A stretch of DNA of 64,000 nucleotides from Mermis nigrescens (Eukaryota > Nematoda > Enoplea > Mermithida > Mermithidae), in assembly GCA_036768485.1 (NCBI GenBank), contig JAVLUZ010000412.1, positions 558,001 through 622,000 of the forward strand. The letters run 5' to 3'. This document shows positions 49,701 to 61,700 of the stretch, piece after piece. The stretch's first letter is position 1. The number at the start of each line of letters is the position of its first letter. A program made the translations under genes and the position numbers. The notes under the pieces are model-generated. The model was not told where the DNA came from, made no database searches, and saw only the letters and a list, made by a program, of their open reading frames with translations.

Positions 49701-52700
49701 ACGCTCACGCGATTCCGTGAATTGCTGCTGTTGCCGCGGTTGGGTCTGCGGTCGTGTGTGTTGCTGTATATGTGGTTTTACTTGTGTTTGCTGTTGTACA
49801 TGTGATTGTGAGTGATGATGCGTTTGAGCATAGCGTTGCCGGGATGACTGCGGTTCTTGCCGCCTCGATCCCTTTTGGCTTAAACGCGCTCTTAATTTAG
49901 CTGCGACTTCAGCTTGAACAAGTCTTCTGACTCGTTGTTTTTCCAAATTCTTTAACTGATGTAAAGTGTGCTCGGATTTAGTATCGTAAAAACGATTCAA
50001 TTTAGCCTTATGTTTGTCTTCTGACATATGACAAACTTCTGAAGATTCAGCGAGAGAACCGGCGGCGCGTAATCTCGTCGCACGCCTTGGCATTTCCGTC
50101 GCCAAATTCTCATGATCGCGTTGCTCGATCGTCATGCGTGCTCTACGCATTTCAATTTGTGCCTCCAGAGAAAGATCGACTTCTGGCATATCAAGGCTTG
50201 CTGCGGATCCGCTCGGGTCCTGCGAGGATGCCTGCCGCCTCTCTCTTCGGATTTTCTCTAGCTCACCCTGAATTCAATGTTTGAGGTAAAACACAGATTT
50301 TTGTTGACCTCGGAAACGGTCAAACTGAACCGGTACTTCCAGTGGCGGGTCGGTTGCTAACCAAATTTGCCTAATCATGTTATGTAAGACATGTGGGCTT
50401 TCAATTCGTGCCGTTAACTCCGGGAATTCCGGGAAAGCCTCACTTGGCGAAGGTGTATAAGATTCACCAAGGAAAGCAACGCGCAACATGCGACGCAGCT
50501 GCTCCACCATGTGCCAGCCTATTGCGGCATTGCCGTAGGCGTACGCAAAGAAGTGTAACTTTCTATCCAAAAATTCCAATAACACTGTAGCGCACATGAC
50601 GTCAATTGTCGAGAAGATCGTCATGTGTCGATACTCCAAATCGTATAATGATTGAAATTCTCGGAAAATATCGAAAATATCGACCATTTGGCGCGTCGAT
50701 ATTAAGATTGGCGCTAGATGATCTGGCGCTGGAGACATCCTGTGCGGATAGAATTCCGGACAAACCTGATGTGCAACGCCATCAATCACCTCACTCGGTG
50801 CGTCAAGGTGCGGGTGCACGACCAAATACTGTAGCGGAACCTCGTACAACATCATTCCGGTTGTAATAAAGAACCGTATGTGCACAAAATATTGGTCTGG
50901 GTAAAATAATCGGTTAAAGACGCTCATTTTGCTAATAAACCGAGGTGCGGGCTCACAATCAACATCAGCCAAAGGCTGTGTGATTGTAGACCACACTAAA
51001 GGATGCGAGGGTGTGTCAGTCGTAGCCCGCGTAATGCAGATGTGCTGCGTACACTTGGTCGAAGTACACTTGGGCAGTTTCAACCAACTGATCGTACAAA
51101 CGCGTTCCTGCAACCTCACCCAGATAAGAACGTAACTTGTGCAATACGACTGGCGCAATAATGCATGGTGGTTCACGCGTCATATTTTCCTTCATGGTGA
51201 AAAAGTGCTGTACGTAGCGCGAGCGATTTTGCACTCTCGCGCTTTCTTCCGCGGAAATACGTTCGCGAATGGCTTGAATATGCGCAAGTACTGCGACTTC
51301 CATATTTGATGGTTGATTTTGAGTAACCTGTGGTTGAATATTCGCCACAGTACTCGACACACCCGTCATGGCCCTAGGAGCCGTAAAACGAGTATCAGGT
51401 GTCGACACGCCTTGTGGCGTGGACTGAGACGCAACTTGCGTGTACAACGCTACTTGCGGTGCTTCATGTGCAGCTAGTGTGCGTTGCGGTAACAGCAGAA
51501 AGCCTATAATCTCTGTCATGATGACATCAGGGTCAGCTTGACGCTCTGCCCAATCCGGCTGAGAAGTGGGTAAAGGTATGAGCGAACTGATGCCCAGGGG
51601 TGCCTGCTGATCCGCCGCAAGTGATTGCGAGACAATCGGTTGCGCAAGGGTAGTGGCCCCTTTTCGAGCCATTGCCGCGCATGTTACACGCGGTGGCGAC
51701 AAGTTTGCTTGTCTTTCCGCTTCAGCATCAGATAACGCCATCACCAAGCGTTTAGGAGATAAATCGTCATCCTCAGTGGAGATGGATGGTTCTACATCAA
51801 CCATAGGCGAATCGTAAGGAATATCGGTTTGCGAAGAAAACACAGAAGCTGGTGTACTCGAGGTAGTAGGTTTGGACTTAGGTTCTGTGTCAGGCGCATG
51901 AACCGGGCCCAAAACTGAGTCGGCAATGGCCTGCAAACCCTGAACTTGTAGGTCAGGATTGTCAAAAACATTAGCGTGAGCCAACGCTTCCGTTACAGAG
52001 GCAACGGTGGTGGCTGCAGCTATGGCCGCTGACTGTTGCGGAGTTGGTCCGTAAAAGTCCTCAACTCTGACTAATTCTCCGCCATCCGAATCAACTTCAA
52101 CTTCAGTCGCCGTGCTGGTCGACTGGCCTCGTGGTGGTTTACTGGACGACAACGGTATACGCACTCTGGCTTTTGGGCCGGTAGCCTTAATGTGCAATTC
52201 ATCGCCTGTAAACGAAATCGGCATAGGCTTTCTATTGTCAGTAATACGATTATTTTGCGAGCTACCTTCTATCAATATGAAGACATCGATAGTTATTAAG
52301 GCATCCATTGCTAAATAATGCTGCATGTCCCGAGTTAATGGTAAGCTCCACGCCTGTCCGAAATTATCAGGCGCGTTTGGATCAATATACATGTCAAAAA
52401 AGAATTCAGCCAAGCGCTTTAACGTGTGCAAATGCGCTGTGATACGTAAACGACGAGTAAACGCTCTCGCCAATGGCTGAATATCGATAAAATTTGCAAT
52501 GAACGGATCTTTCCAGTGCAGTTTGTTGCGAATCTCTGCATCCGGAATTGCCAAAATTTCCTCAAAAGTTGGCCCGTAAACATGGAAATACGCAAGTCGG
52601 TCTTGCGTAGGGTCATAGCAAACCATATATACGTTTGGTAAACGCGTTTCGAGCAACTGGTGAAGCCCAAACGGAGGTTGTGGGAACTTCGCCAGGTCCC

Positions 52701-55700
52701 AACAGAACACATGGCCGTTCGCGCTCGCAACTTGGACGTAGCGTACGAATGGGCCATGGAGGTCCTGGTAAGTGGGACATAGTTGCTTAAAACGCAAGTC
52801 CCAGGTCTTATAACCTCTGCCTTTTCTGTCATTAACAAATTCGGAATCGTAGCCTAAGAATAACGTGCCATTTGTCATATTCGATGGCTGAATCAACGCC
52901 AAAATGGCCCCAAAAGACTTCTGGTCATTGGTGATTATAACAGTGGGTAGAAGTCTGTTCTTTGGTACACGTGGGGTTACCAAAGGAAATCTACCAAATC
53001 TGTTCTCCCACCAGAGCTCTTGGTCGTTAATACGCTTTCTGTGATTTGTGACTATATGTGTTGCTTTATGTTTTATCCATTTTGCGGTAAGTGACTCTAA
53101 ACCGCCAACACGACTACCGTCATTTTGTGGCAGCGGGTCTGGTACAACCAAGCCCCGCTCCAAAGCCATATTGGTCAAAGCCGAACGAAACTCATCTAGG
53201 GACGCGGGATCACGCCCCTCGAATTTGCATCGGCGACCAGCTGCCTCCAGCAATGCCTCCTTGCTTGGGGTACCTTGTGCAGCCATGGGTCTGCAAAAGG
53301 AAAAACATTAGATAATGGTACGGCATGTGCTGTTTTAGAGCCATTTAATAAACGTATAGGCGCGCAGTCCTTAGCTTTTTGTTCCCTGCCCGGTAAATCC
53401 TCAAAACTTATGACTACTGCCGGGGCAAGAGGGCGATGTGGTAATTTTACCAACACAAAATCGCCAGGGACATACGCGTGTTTTTCCACAATTAAGTCAG
53501 AATAAGGTAGTTTAGGCTCAGGCAGAAGTCTATTCCTGTGAACGAGGTGAGTGATGAGAGGGTTATAGACATATGCGATTTTCGCAGTTTCAGGCGTAGG
53601 TAAGTCGATAATTCGATATGGACCAACACGCTTGGGTGATAGTTTACCGATTTCGGGTTGAATGACTGAGGTATTATTAAGATAGACTATATCCGAGAGA
53701 TTAAAATTTGTGTGCGTTACGGACTTGTCATATTGCGATTTTTGCTGCTTACGCGCTTGAGTTAAATTTTGAGACGCAATCTCATGTAGATCTTGTAAAG
53801 TCAGCTTTAAATCAATGACGTATTTTTCCGCAACAGATGGTAAGTTCGGATTTATCACGAAGTCATTTATAAGTAAAGTGTCAAGTGGAAATGCTGGTTC
53901 ACGACCATAAAGCATTTCAAAAGGAGATATGTTAGTCGATGATTGCGGAGTCGCGCGGTATGCAAATAATGCGAAAGGTAGAAATTGCTCCCAATCATAC
54001 TGGGATCGCGCACTCAGCTTAGACAAACAATCAATCAATGTGCGATTATAACGTTCCACCAACCCATCACACTGGGGGTGATATGGGGTTGTAAATATTT
54101 TTTGAACGTTTAATAGTTTGCAAACTTCCGAAATAAGGGTAGATGTAAAATTTGACCCCTGATCTGTCAAAAATTTCTTGGGAACTCCATAACGTGGTAT
54201 AATTTCTCTTAGTAATAAATTTGCGATAGTTGTTGCTTTTATGTCAGAAACAGCAAAAGCTTCCACGTATTTTGTAAAATAATCCATAAAAACTACAATT
54301 TGGTCATTTCCGGAGGGGATCGCGGCATATGCAAACAATTGCACGCAATGAGTTCAAAGGGCGCGGATACTTCGATTGGTTGCAATGGAACGGATGTGGA
54401 ATTTAATGCGACCTTACGTTGTAAGCACACATCACAATTCCGACACCACGCGATCACATCATTTTCCATGCGCGGCCACCAATAACGCATTTGAATGGCG
54501 GGCAAGATTTTGCGCGATGAAAAATGAGCTCCAAAAATAGAGTCATGAAATTCCGTTAATATAAAGCGACGCAAAGATTTGGGTATGACTATTTGATGAA
54601 CGACAGTTGGTGAACGCTTAGGTTGGAATCGACAAAAAAGTACATCGTTTACGAGAAAAAATTCGTCACGATATTTTTTCGTTGTTAAGTCATTCAATGC
54701 GATGCGAATTTTATGCAATTCGTCATCTGCACGTTGCTCAGCGAGTAAACGCGCAGGTGTTAGCATTTCAGCTTTTTCGGCATCGGTAAGTAACAGGCGT
54801 TCACGAAATGTAGGTGGTTTTGAATTAGTAGGATTGGTTTGCGCAGTAGGATTATTATTTTGCGCATTTGGATGATTAATTGGTGCAGTAGGCGCATTAT
54901 CGCGCGATCGGTCAGGTGGAACCGATTCATCATCTGACTCAGAGTCTTCCGATTCTAAATTTGTGATGTTAACGACGTTTTTGCGCTCGACTTTATATTT
55001 GCGTTCTGCATGATCATATTTAGGATGTCGTGAAAGAAGATCAGCTGCGCAGTTATATGCACCAGGAACATAAACGATATCATATTCGTATTCCTGTAAC
55101 TTGAGACCCCAACGGCGTAATCGACTCGATGGGTCTTTAACATTTACTAGCCAGGTTAATGCTTGATGATCAGTTTCGACAATAAATTTTTTACCGTAAA
55201 GATAATGTCGATAATGCTTGATGGCCCACACTACCGCTAACGCTTCTTTTTCCGAAGTAGCATAGTTACATTCGGCAGAATTTAGCACGCGACTAGCGTA
55301 GCTAAGAATAAAACGATTTTTGGATGGTAAATGTTTTTGCGTCAAAATAGCACCTAACGCATAGTTACTTGCGTCAGTTGTTAAAATAAATTGGTGCTCA
55401 TCATCGAATTTTGGTAGTTGCAAAATAGGTGGGGACGTAAATGCTTTCTTCAGAAGCTCAAAGGCGGTTTGGTGTTCAGCCTTCCAGCAAAATTCGACAT
55501 CTTTACGAAGAAGATGGAATAACGGTTTAGCGATTTTAGCGAGATCTTTAACGAATTTCTTAAACCATTGGACTAAGCCAAGGAATTTCTGCAAGGATTT
55601 AACGGTTTTTGGTACGGGAAACGAGATTAAGTCTGCGACTTTGGACATATCAGGAGCTATGCCCATTGCACTAATGCTGTGGCCAAGAAATTTTACCTCT

Positions 55701-58700
55701 GCATGCGCAAGATGGCATTTATCAGGCTTTACGCGTAAGTTTGCCTTTTCAAGAGCAATAAAGACATTTTCAAGATCTTTTAAATGTTCTTTGAAAGTAC
55801 GTGAAAAAATAATTATGTCATCGATATAAACGAGACAAGATTTCCAATTTAGACCGGCGAGCACAAGCTCCATTAGTCTTTGAAAATCTGCGGGCGCATT
55901 CTTTAAACCAAAAGGTAAAACTTCAAATTCATAATGACCAACAGGACATATGAATGCAGTTTTTTCGCGAGATTTATTATCGAGTGGAATTTGCCAGTAT
56001 CCAGATTTTAAATCGAGTGTGCTAAAATATGCAGCATTGCCTAAGGTATCAAAATAATTGTCTAATTGTGGAAGAGGATAAACTTGCGTTTTAGTAACGT
56101 CATTTAACCGTCGATAATCGACGACCGGCCTAAGGGAACCGTCCTTTTTTCCAATGAGAAATAATGGACTTGCCCATGGGCTGGTTGTAGGTCGAATAAT
56201 TTTATCCGCAAGCATTTCATTTATAATTTTCTGCATAGATTCTCTTCTAGAATGTTCAACACGATAAGTTTTTCCAACAACGGGTGGATTATCCCCTGTA
56301 TCAATATGATGTTTCATCAAGGGGGTACGTCCGAGAGGTTCGTTTTTTAATGCAAAAATTGAGTCGTATTTTAAACAAAGTTCACGAATTTGTTGCTGTT
56401 GTCTAGAATCAACGGCGGAGCCGTTTAAAGCTTTATTTATTGATGCAAAAAGTTCTGGTGTCCTATCATCAAAAGATGAAACATGTGACACGACTTCGGC
56501 ATCAGAGGTTAAAGAACCTATTATTTCACCAGAGTCAATGCGAATTGGCGCTTTAGAGATGTTACAAACGCGAACAGGTATTAAGGGTTGTGAAGCATCG
56601 ACTATAGACGGAGCAACAAAAAGTGAAGTTTTTTCCATAAAATCGGGATTTGGTTCGAATAATGCGAAATCAAAATTGCAAGAACCGTGACTTATATAGC
56701 CAGGTGTAATTAATTCATGCCTAGGTTGTATTATAACAGGCTCAGGTAACGAAACATGCACACACACAACACCAGAGGTAGTTGTGTTGGGTTTCGCGCG
56801 AAATTGCAATTTTTCATGAGATGATAGTAAATTAACCTTTATGCCGTTTATAAAAGCACAACGCTCAATAGGATTAACCCACATGAGTGCGGATTCGCAA
56901 AAATCATATCCTAAGAGCATGTCTTCCGGCAAATGATCAATTATAGCTACTGAGGTAGAAATAGATTGTTCCGCGATGGTTAAAGTCATGTTTACTCTAT
57001 AACGAACTAATGCAGTGATTTCGCCTACACCATGTACGACTTGTGAAACTTGTTTAGGTGGTAAATTAAAACCAAGATGTAAGAATGCAGACGTGGTCAT
57101 CATGGTGACCTGTGAACCCGTATCTATGAGAGCAGGCATGTCAACGCCATGAACTTTAACGAGAATGGTGGGTAAATTTGTCCCAGCATGGCTTACGATA
57201 GGAATATTAGGATCTAAAGTCTTAGATGGAGGTAGATTAATTTTTTCATAAGTTGCAAGACGACGTTGTAAACGTTCGTACTCTTCAAGAAATTCTTGCG
57301 ACGCGAATAGATTAGGACGCGCGCTAGATTCTGGCCCTTTCGCAGTAACCGTGTTTACATCATGAGGAGATGTAAGGGTTGGCTGCGGTGGGGGCACATT
57401 CATGGCGGGTTGGTTATCTGGCGGTATATGTGACATACGGGCGATTAAGGTTATTGTCGTTGCGATAGTTCGAGTTATAGTATGTCCCACGTTGTTCATT
57501 TGGGAATTGCACAAAAGGTGTATTTTGGCGCGGTTGATTATTATAACGATTATCGTAACGCGAATTTTGATAATTAGCACGCGAATTTTGGTAATAATCA
57601 TTACGATTTTGCCGAAAATTCGATCGTGATTGCTTTGATTCAAAGCGATTATCATTATTCGCATAGTTAGATGAACGATGTTGACTAGAGTTACGATATC
57701 GTGATTGAGATTGATGTCTATTTTGCGAATTCGAACGCGATGGTGAACAATTTTGACGCGAAAAAGAACGCGATTGGCTGCGATTGCGAGCCATAGAGTT
57801 ATTATTTTGATCAGCTTGGGTATTATTATTAGTATTATTAGACGTTTCTTGCCTTTGACGCGTGAAACATTCCTCATAAATGTCACCTATGCGCTTTGCA
57901 AAAGGTACAATATTTACGAGAAGAACTTTCTGGTTTCTCAGCACGTGATGAGCGATGAAACGTTCTATGACGTGAACGATTTGAATCATTTTGATTAGAT
58001 GCGCGAGGAGTATCTTTAGGTACTGCGCTGTCTACGGGAGCAGCTGTTACCGATACGTAAGGCGTTACTGCCTTTTTATCCTCAAATTCTTTGTTAGCAA
58101 ATTCAGCGCTTAGCGCATTGTCCAAAAATTCAGCTAATGATGCTCTAGGTTTTTTATGATATGCCTCTTTCGAAATGTGTGGTAATAAACCTTGTTTTAG
58201 TTGATGTCGCATTAAATTATTGAAATGTGGCGAGTCAACTCCAAGATAAGGATCAGATTAAATTAACTCTTCGCGAAGCGAGAGATAATAAGCTTTAGCC
58301 GATTCGTTAGGCTGCTGTTTGTATGACAAAAAACGATTAAAGAGCACACCGGTGTCCATTGGACAAAATTCGGTTATTAGCGCTTGTTTTGTTTTTGAAT
58401 ACGATTGTTGTATATCAGCAGGTAACAAACGGTATAAACGCATAGCATAAGGATCAAGAAATCCAGTCGCGAATTTTAAACGATCAGCTTTGTCAATATC
58501 ATAGGTATTGGCAAGTGATTCAAATTCTGCAAAATATGCTTTCATATCCGATTTATCGCCATCAAAAAATTTTTATTAGCAATTGCAAATTGCATTTGTG
58601 TCAAAAATGGTCCGCGATTCAAGGAATCAGCGAGACGTGAGTCACCACGCAAGCTTTCAGATGAAGAACCTGAACTATAACGATGACGTCGTCTGCGCGA

Positions 58701-61700
58701 TCGACTTTTGCGACGCGAGTGACGACTGCGCGGGCGCTCATATCTGTTAGATGAGCTTTCGTCAGAAAATTTGACATGTTTTCTCCTACTAGATGATTCA
58801 GGTAGAGGCGCAGATTCATTTTGCAAATTTGCAGGTTCGTGATTAATACCAGATAAATTTATCTCAACAGGTTGCATTTCGATATTAGAAGAATGCAAAA
58901 TAGGGTTATTAGGTGGTATTTCTACGTTGATGGGATTAGGTACATAGTTATTTGGTAAAATTTCGCCTTGAGGTGGAAAATACTGCAGCGGTGGTGGATT
59001 TAATTGCTGCTGCGAATTCGTAGTAGAAAGATTAGGTACAAAAGAAGGCGCATTACGATTTAAGGGCAGCGAAGGCCGAGATCGCGACGTCTGCAAAATC
59101 GGTACCGACGGCTACAAAATTGTAGGTATATTTTCCGAAAAACCCGAGTTTTGCACTGGTTGCAAACCCGTGTTTACAGGATTCTGTGACAAATTAGGTA
59201 TCTCAGGCGTGCGATTCGTAGCAATTTTGAATAATATTTTCAGGAACAGTTTCCGAAGGTGAGCGTGAATTTGATGCGCTGTTGCCAGTGGACAACAGTG
59301 AAGATGCCCGATGCGTACTTTGTGCACGATTCGCACTTTGCGCATTAAATTCAGAAAAATTTGCGCTATCGATTGAGTGGTTAACGCGCTCAGATGAATT
59401 ATTCTCTATGCGATTCAACACTGGTTGGGGTTTAAGCATAGTGCTTAGCTCCAGACGCAGTTTACGCATTTCATCCACATTTTCCTTTTTATCTTGATCA
59501 ACGCGCGTAGAAAGGTCCGAAAATTGCAAATGAATGGCTTGTAGCGCTTTCAAAATAAGATCATTAGTCACATTAGCATTAGCACACTCTCTGTCGGCAT
59601 TTATGCTGTGACTATGATTACTTTCTACGTCAGAATCGGGATTTTCGCGCTCCGAACTGGTTTCAGGATTATTTGCCATATTAATAGTAGTCGTATTATC
59701 AATCATTGTATGATTAGATGAATTGTCTATGTTAGGGTCCGATCTAGTTATCGAAGTTTGATTAATGCGCGATCGCATGGTACTCAATGACAGTTCATCT
59801 ACGGACTGTGTATTACTCGCGGCATTTAGTGACGCGGGTAATTTATCATTATTTGCCTTACTAGTTACGTCTCTCGTATTTGTGTCATTACTCGCAGAAT
59901 TACTCGCGCTATTAGAGTCAACAGGCGCGGTAGGTAATTGGCGAGCTGAAGTAGGTGGCGTAGAAGGTTTTTTCAATTTAGCGGGCGGTGTCCGCAAAAC
60001 CCTTTTTTCCTGCCATTTTTGGGTATCAAAAATGTCGAAAAATATGACCTTGGGTAAAATAAATTTCAGTACGTCGAAATTTAGCCCAAAATAAATGTTT
60101 CGAATTTGGCCTTTGTCGATCCGAAAAACAGGTTTTTCCACGTAAATAGTATTTCCTTACGTGAAGTAAGATATACCTGACGTGAAATGATCGAAAACAG
60201 GTAGGACTAAGCCTAGAGCGCAAGAAAGTGTACGTGGTTAGAAAAACAGGTATATAGGTAAAAACCTAAATGACGGAATTTCGTCGTCAGGAGAGAAAAA
60301 TGATAAATCGTCGCCTGAGGGTCGACGTTTATAGAAAAATGCGAGCGTGAAAGCTGCCTTCGTTGATGAAGGTTCGACGGAAATAGAAAAATAACGATGG
60401 CTTTACCACGATACACAAAATCTTTACCACGGACGCTTACTTAAATTGCGCACTGCCACGATCGCGGTCGATACAACAACAAAGGTGAACGAAATGTTAC
60501 ACATTCTTAGATGGCCAAAATGATAAATTTTTGGATCGAAAAATAATTTTACGATGATTGATCAGTTCGGCTGTAGCTAGCAGCCTAAAGGAGGGAACGT
60601 CCAATGTAAATGTAGGGGCCTGCGTCTACAAGAGCGACACAGACCGGCCTAACATTACCTTCGAGATTTACCTAGGTACGTAGGTACTTAAGTCTACGCT
60701 TAGTGCTGGCCCCAATCGTGCAGCCCTGGATAGCTTTCGATCTTTGGACCCTTACAGACCTTACGGCTTCGATCCCCTCAGCCCTAATATTGCTGGCTGC
60801 TTCTTGTCGGGTGATCTCAGCAGCTACGCCCTAAGACCTAAGGCTACCTACCTAGTCTCGGTATTTGCCGCGGAGGTCAGTTGACCTATCTCAAGCTCAA
60901 GTTGTTTATTTAACTTATTTTCCAATCAGTGCCTGAATCGAAATGTTTTTGGTTCCTAATATGTGTAGCACGCTGAACTATGAAAACAACAACAACGAGC
61001 TCTATGCTGATCAATCATCCTTAAAGATTAAATAATAATTTTGATCAATTTTTGGATTTGAGAAATAGAATTAAGATTTCCAAATAAAATAAGCTATCAT
61101 ACGAAATTTACCTATCAGTCCACTATGATGGGAAGAAGTCCTCGACGTGGGTGTGGCCGACCTAACCCTCGGTATAACCAAAAACCACTGGGTAGGTTTT
61201 CTATATTTTAATTCGACGAAGAATTCACGGCCTATAGCCGGACAACAAAAATAAGCAACAAGAAAACGAAAACGTACGGACTATACAATCGTACGACTGG
61301 CCAACAAAAAAGCCAACAGCCAGACTACACTACAACGTTAAGTACACTGGCCTCAAGGACCATTACAGTAAAATAAACAAAGATCAATTTAACATAATAC
61401 TGATAAGCTTTTATCTCAGATCGAAAGTTCTCGATTACACAAGCGGTATGCATGAAACAATTACTATTATCATACACTTAACTCTATGCTACCGGACAAG
61501 TATCTAGATGTTTTTTATTATTGAAAATTTGGGGAAATAATGGGAAGACCGAAGGCATAGCCCACAGTACACTATCGTAGATAGCTACTAGTATTGGCTA
61601 TGTGATGGCTATCGCGAACTGCTAAGGCAAGTTCGCCTACCGTGTAACTCTCGCAGTTACACTACGGATAACAAGAGAAACACAGCTTAATCAGTCTGGG

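Larger units (their letters stand above)
47287..61661 (-). mobile_element. Ty3/Gypsy-type LTR retrotransposon with exonuclease ORF
   Basis: 14,375 bp, oriented on the minus strand inside Basigin intron 6, antisense to the host gene. Order in its own 5'-3' sense: LTR (61661-60605), primer-binding site, leader, gag (broken), protease-RT-RNase H, integrase (frameshifted), ORF3 exonuclease, ORF4, ORF5, polypurine tract, LTR (48341-47287). The pol order PR-RT-RH-IN identifies Ty3/Gypsy. LTRs begin TGTAACTG and end CATTTACA. By eye the LTRs differ at roughly 16 sites in about 1055, implying a fairly recent insertion. The copy is probably non-autonomous now because of its gag and integrase breaks, unless those are assembly errors. 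Confidence 0.95.

Noticed and set aside
49073..49720. Open frames on the plus strand and in a second minus frame under ORF5
   Set aside because: Shadows of the Gln/Arg-rich ORF5; composition explains them.
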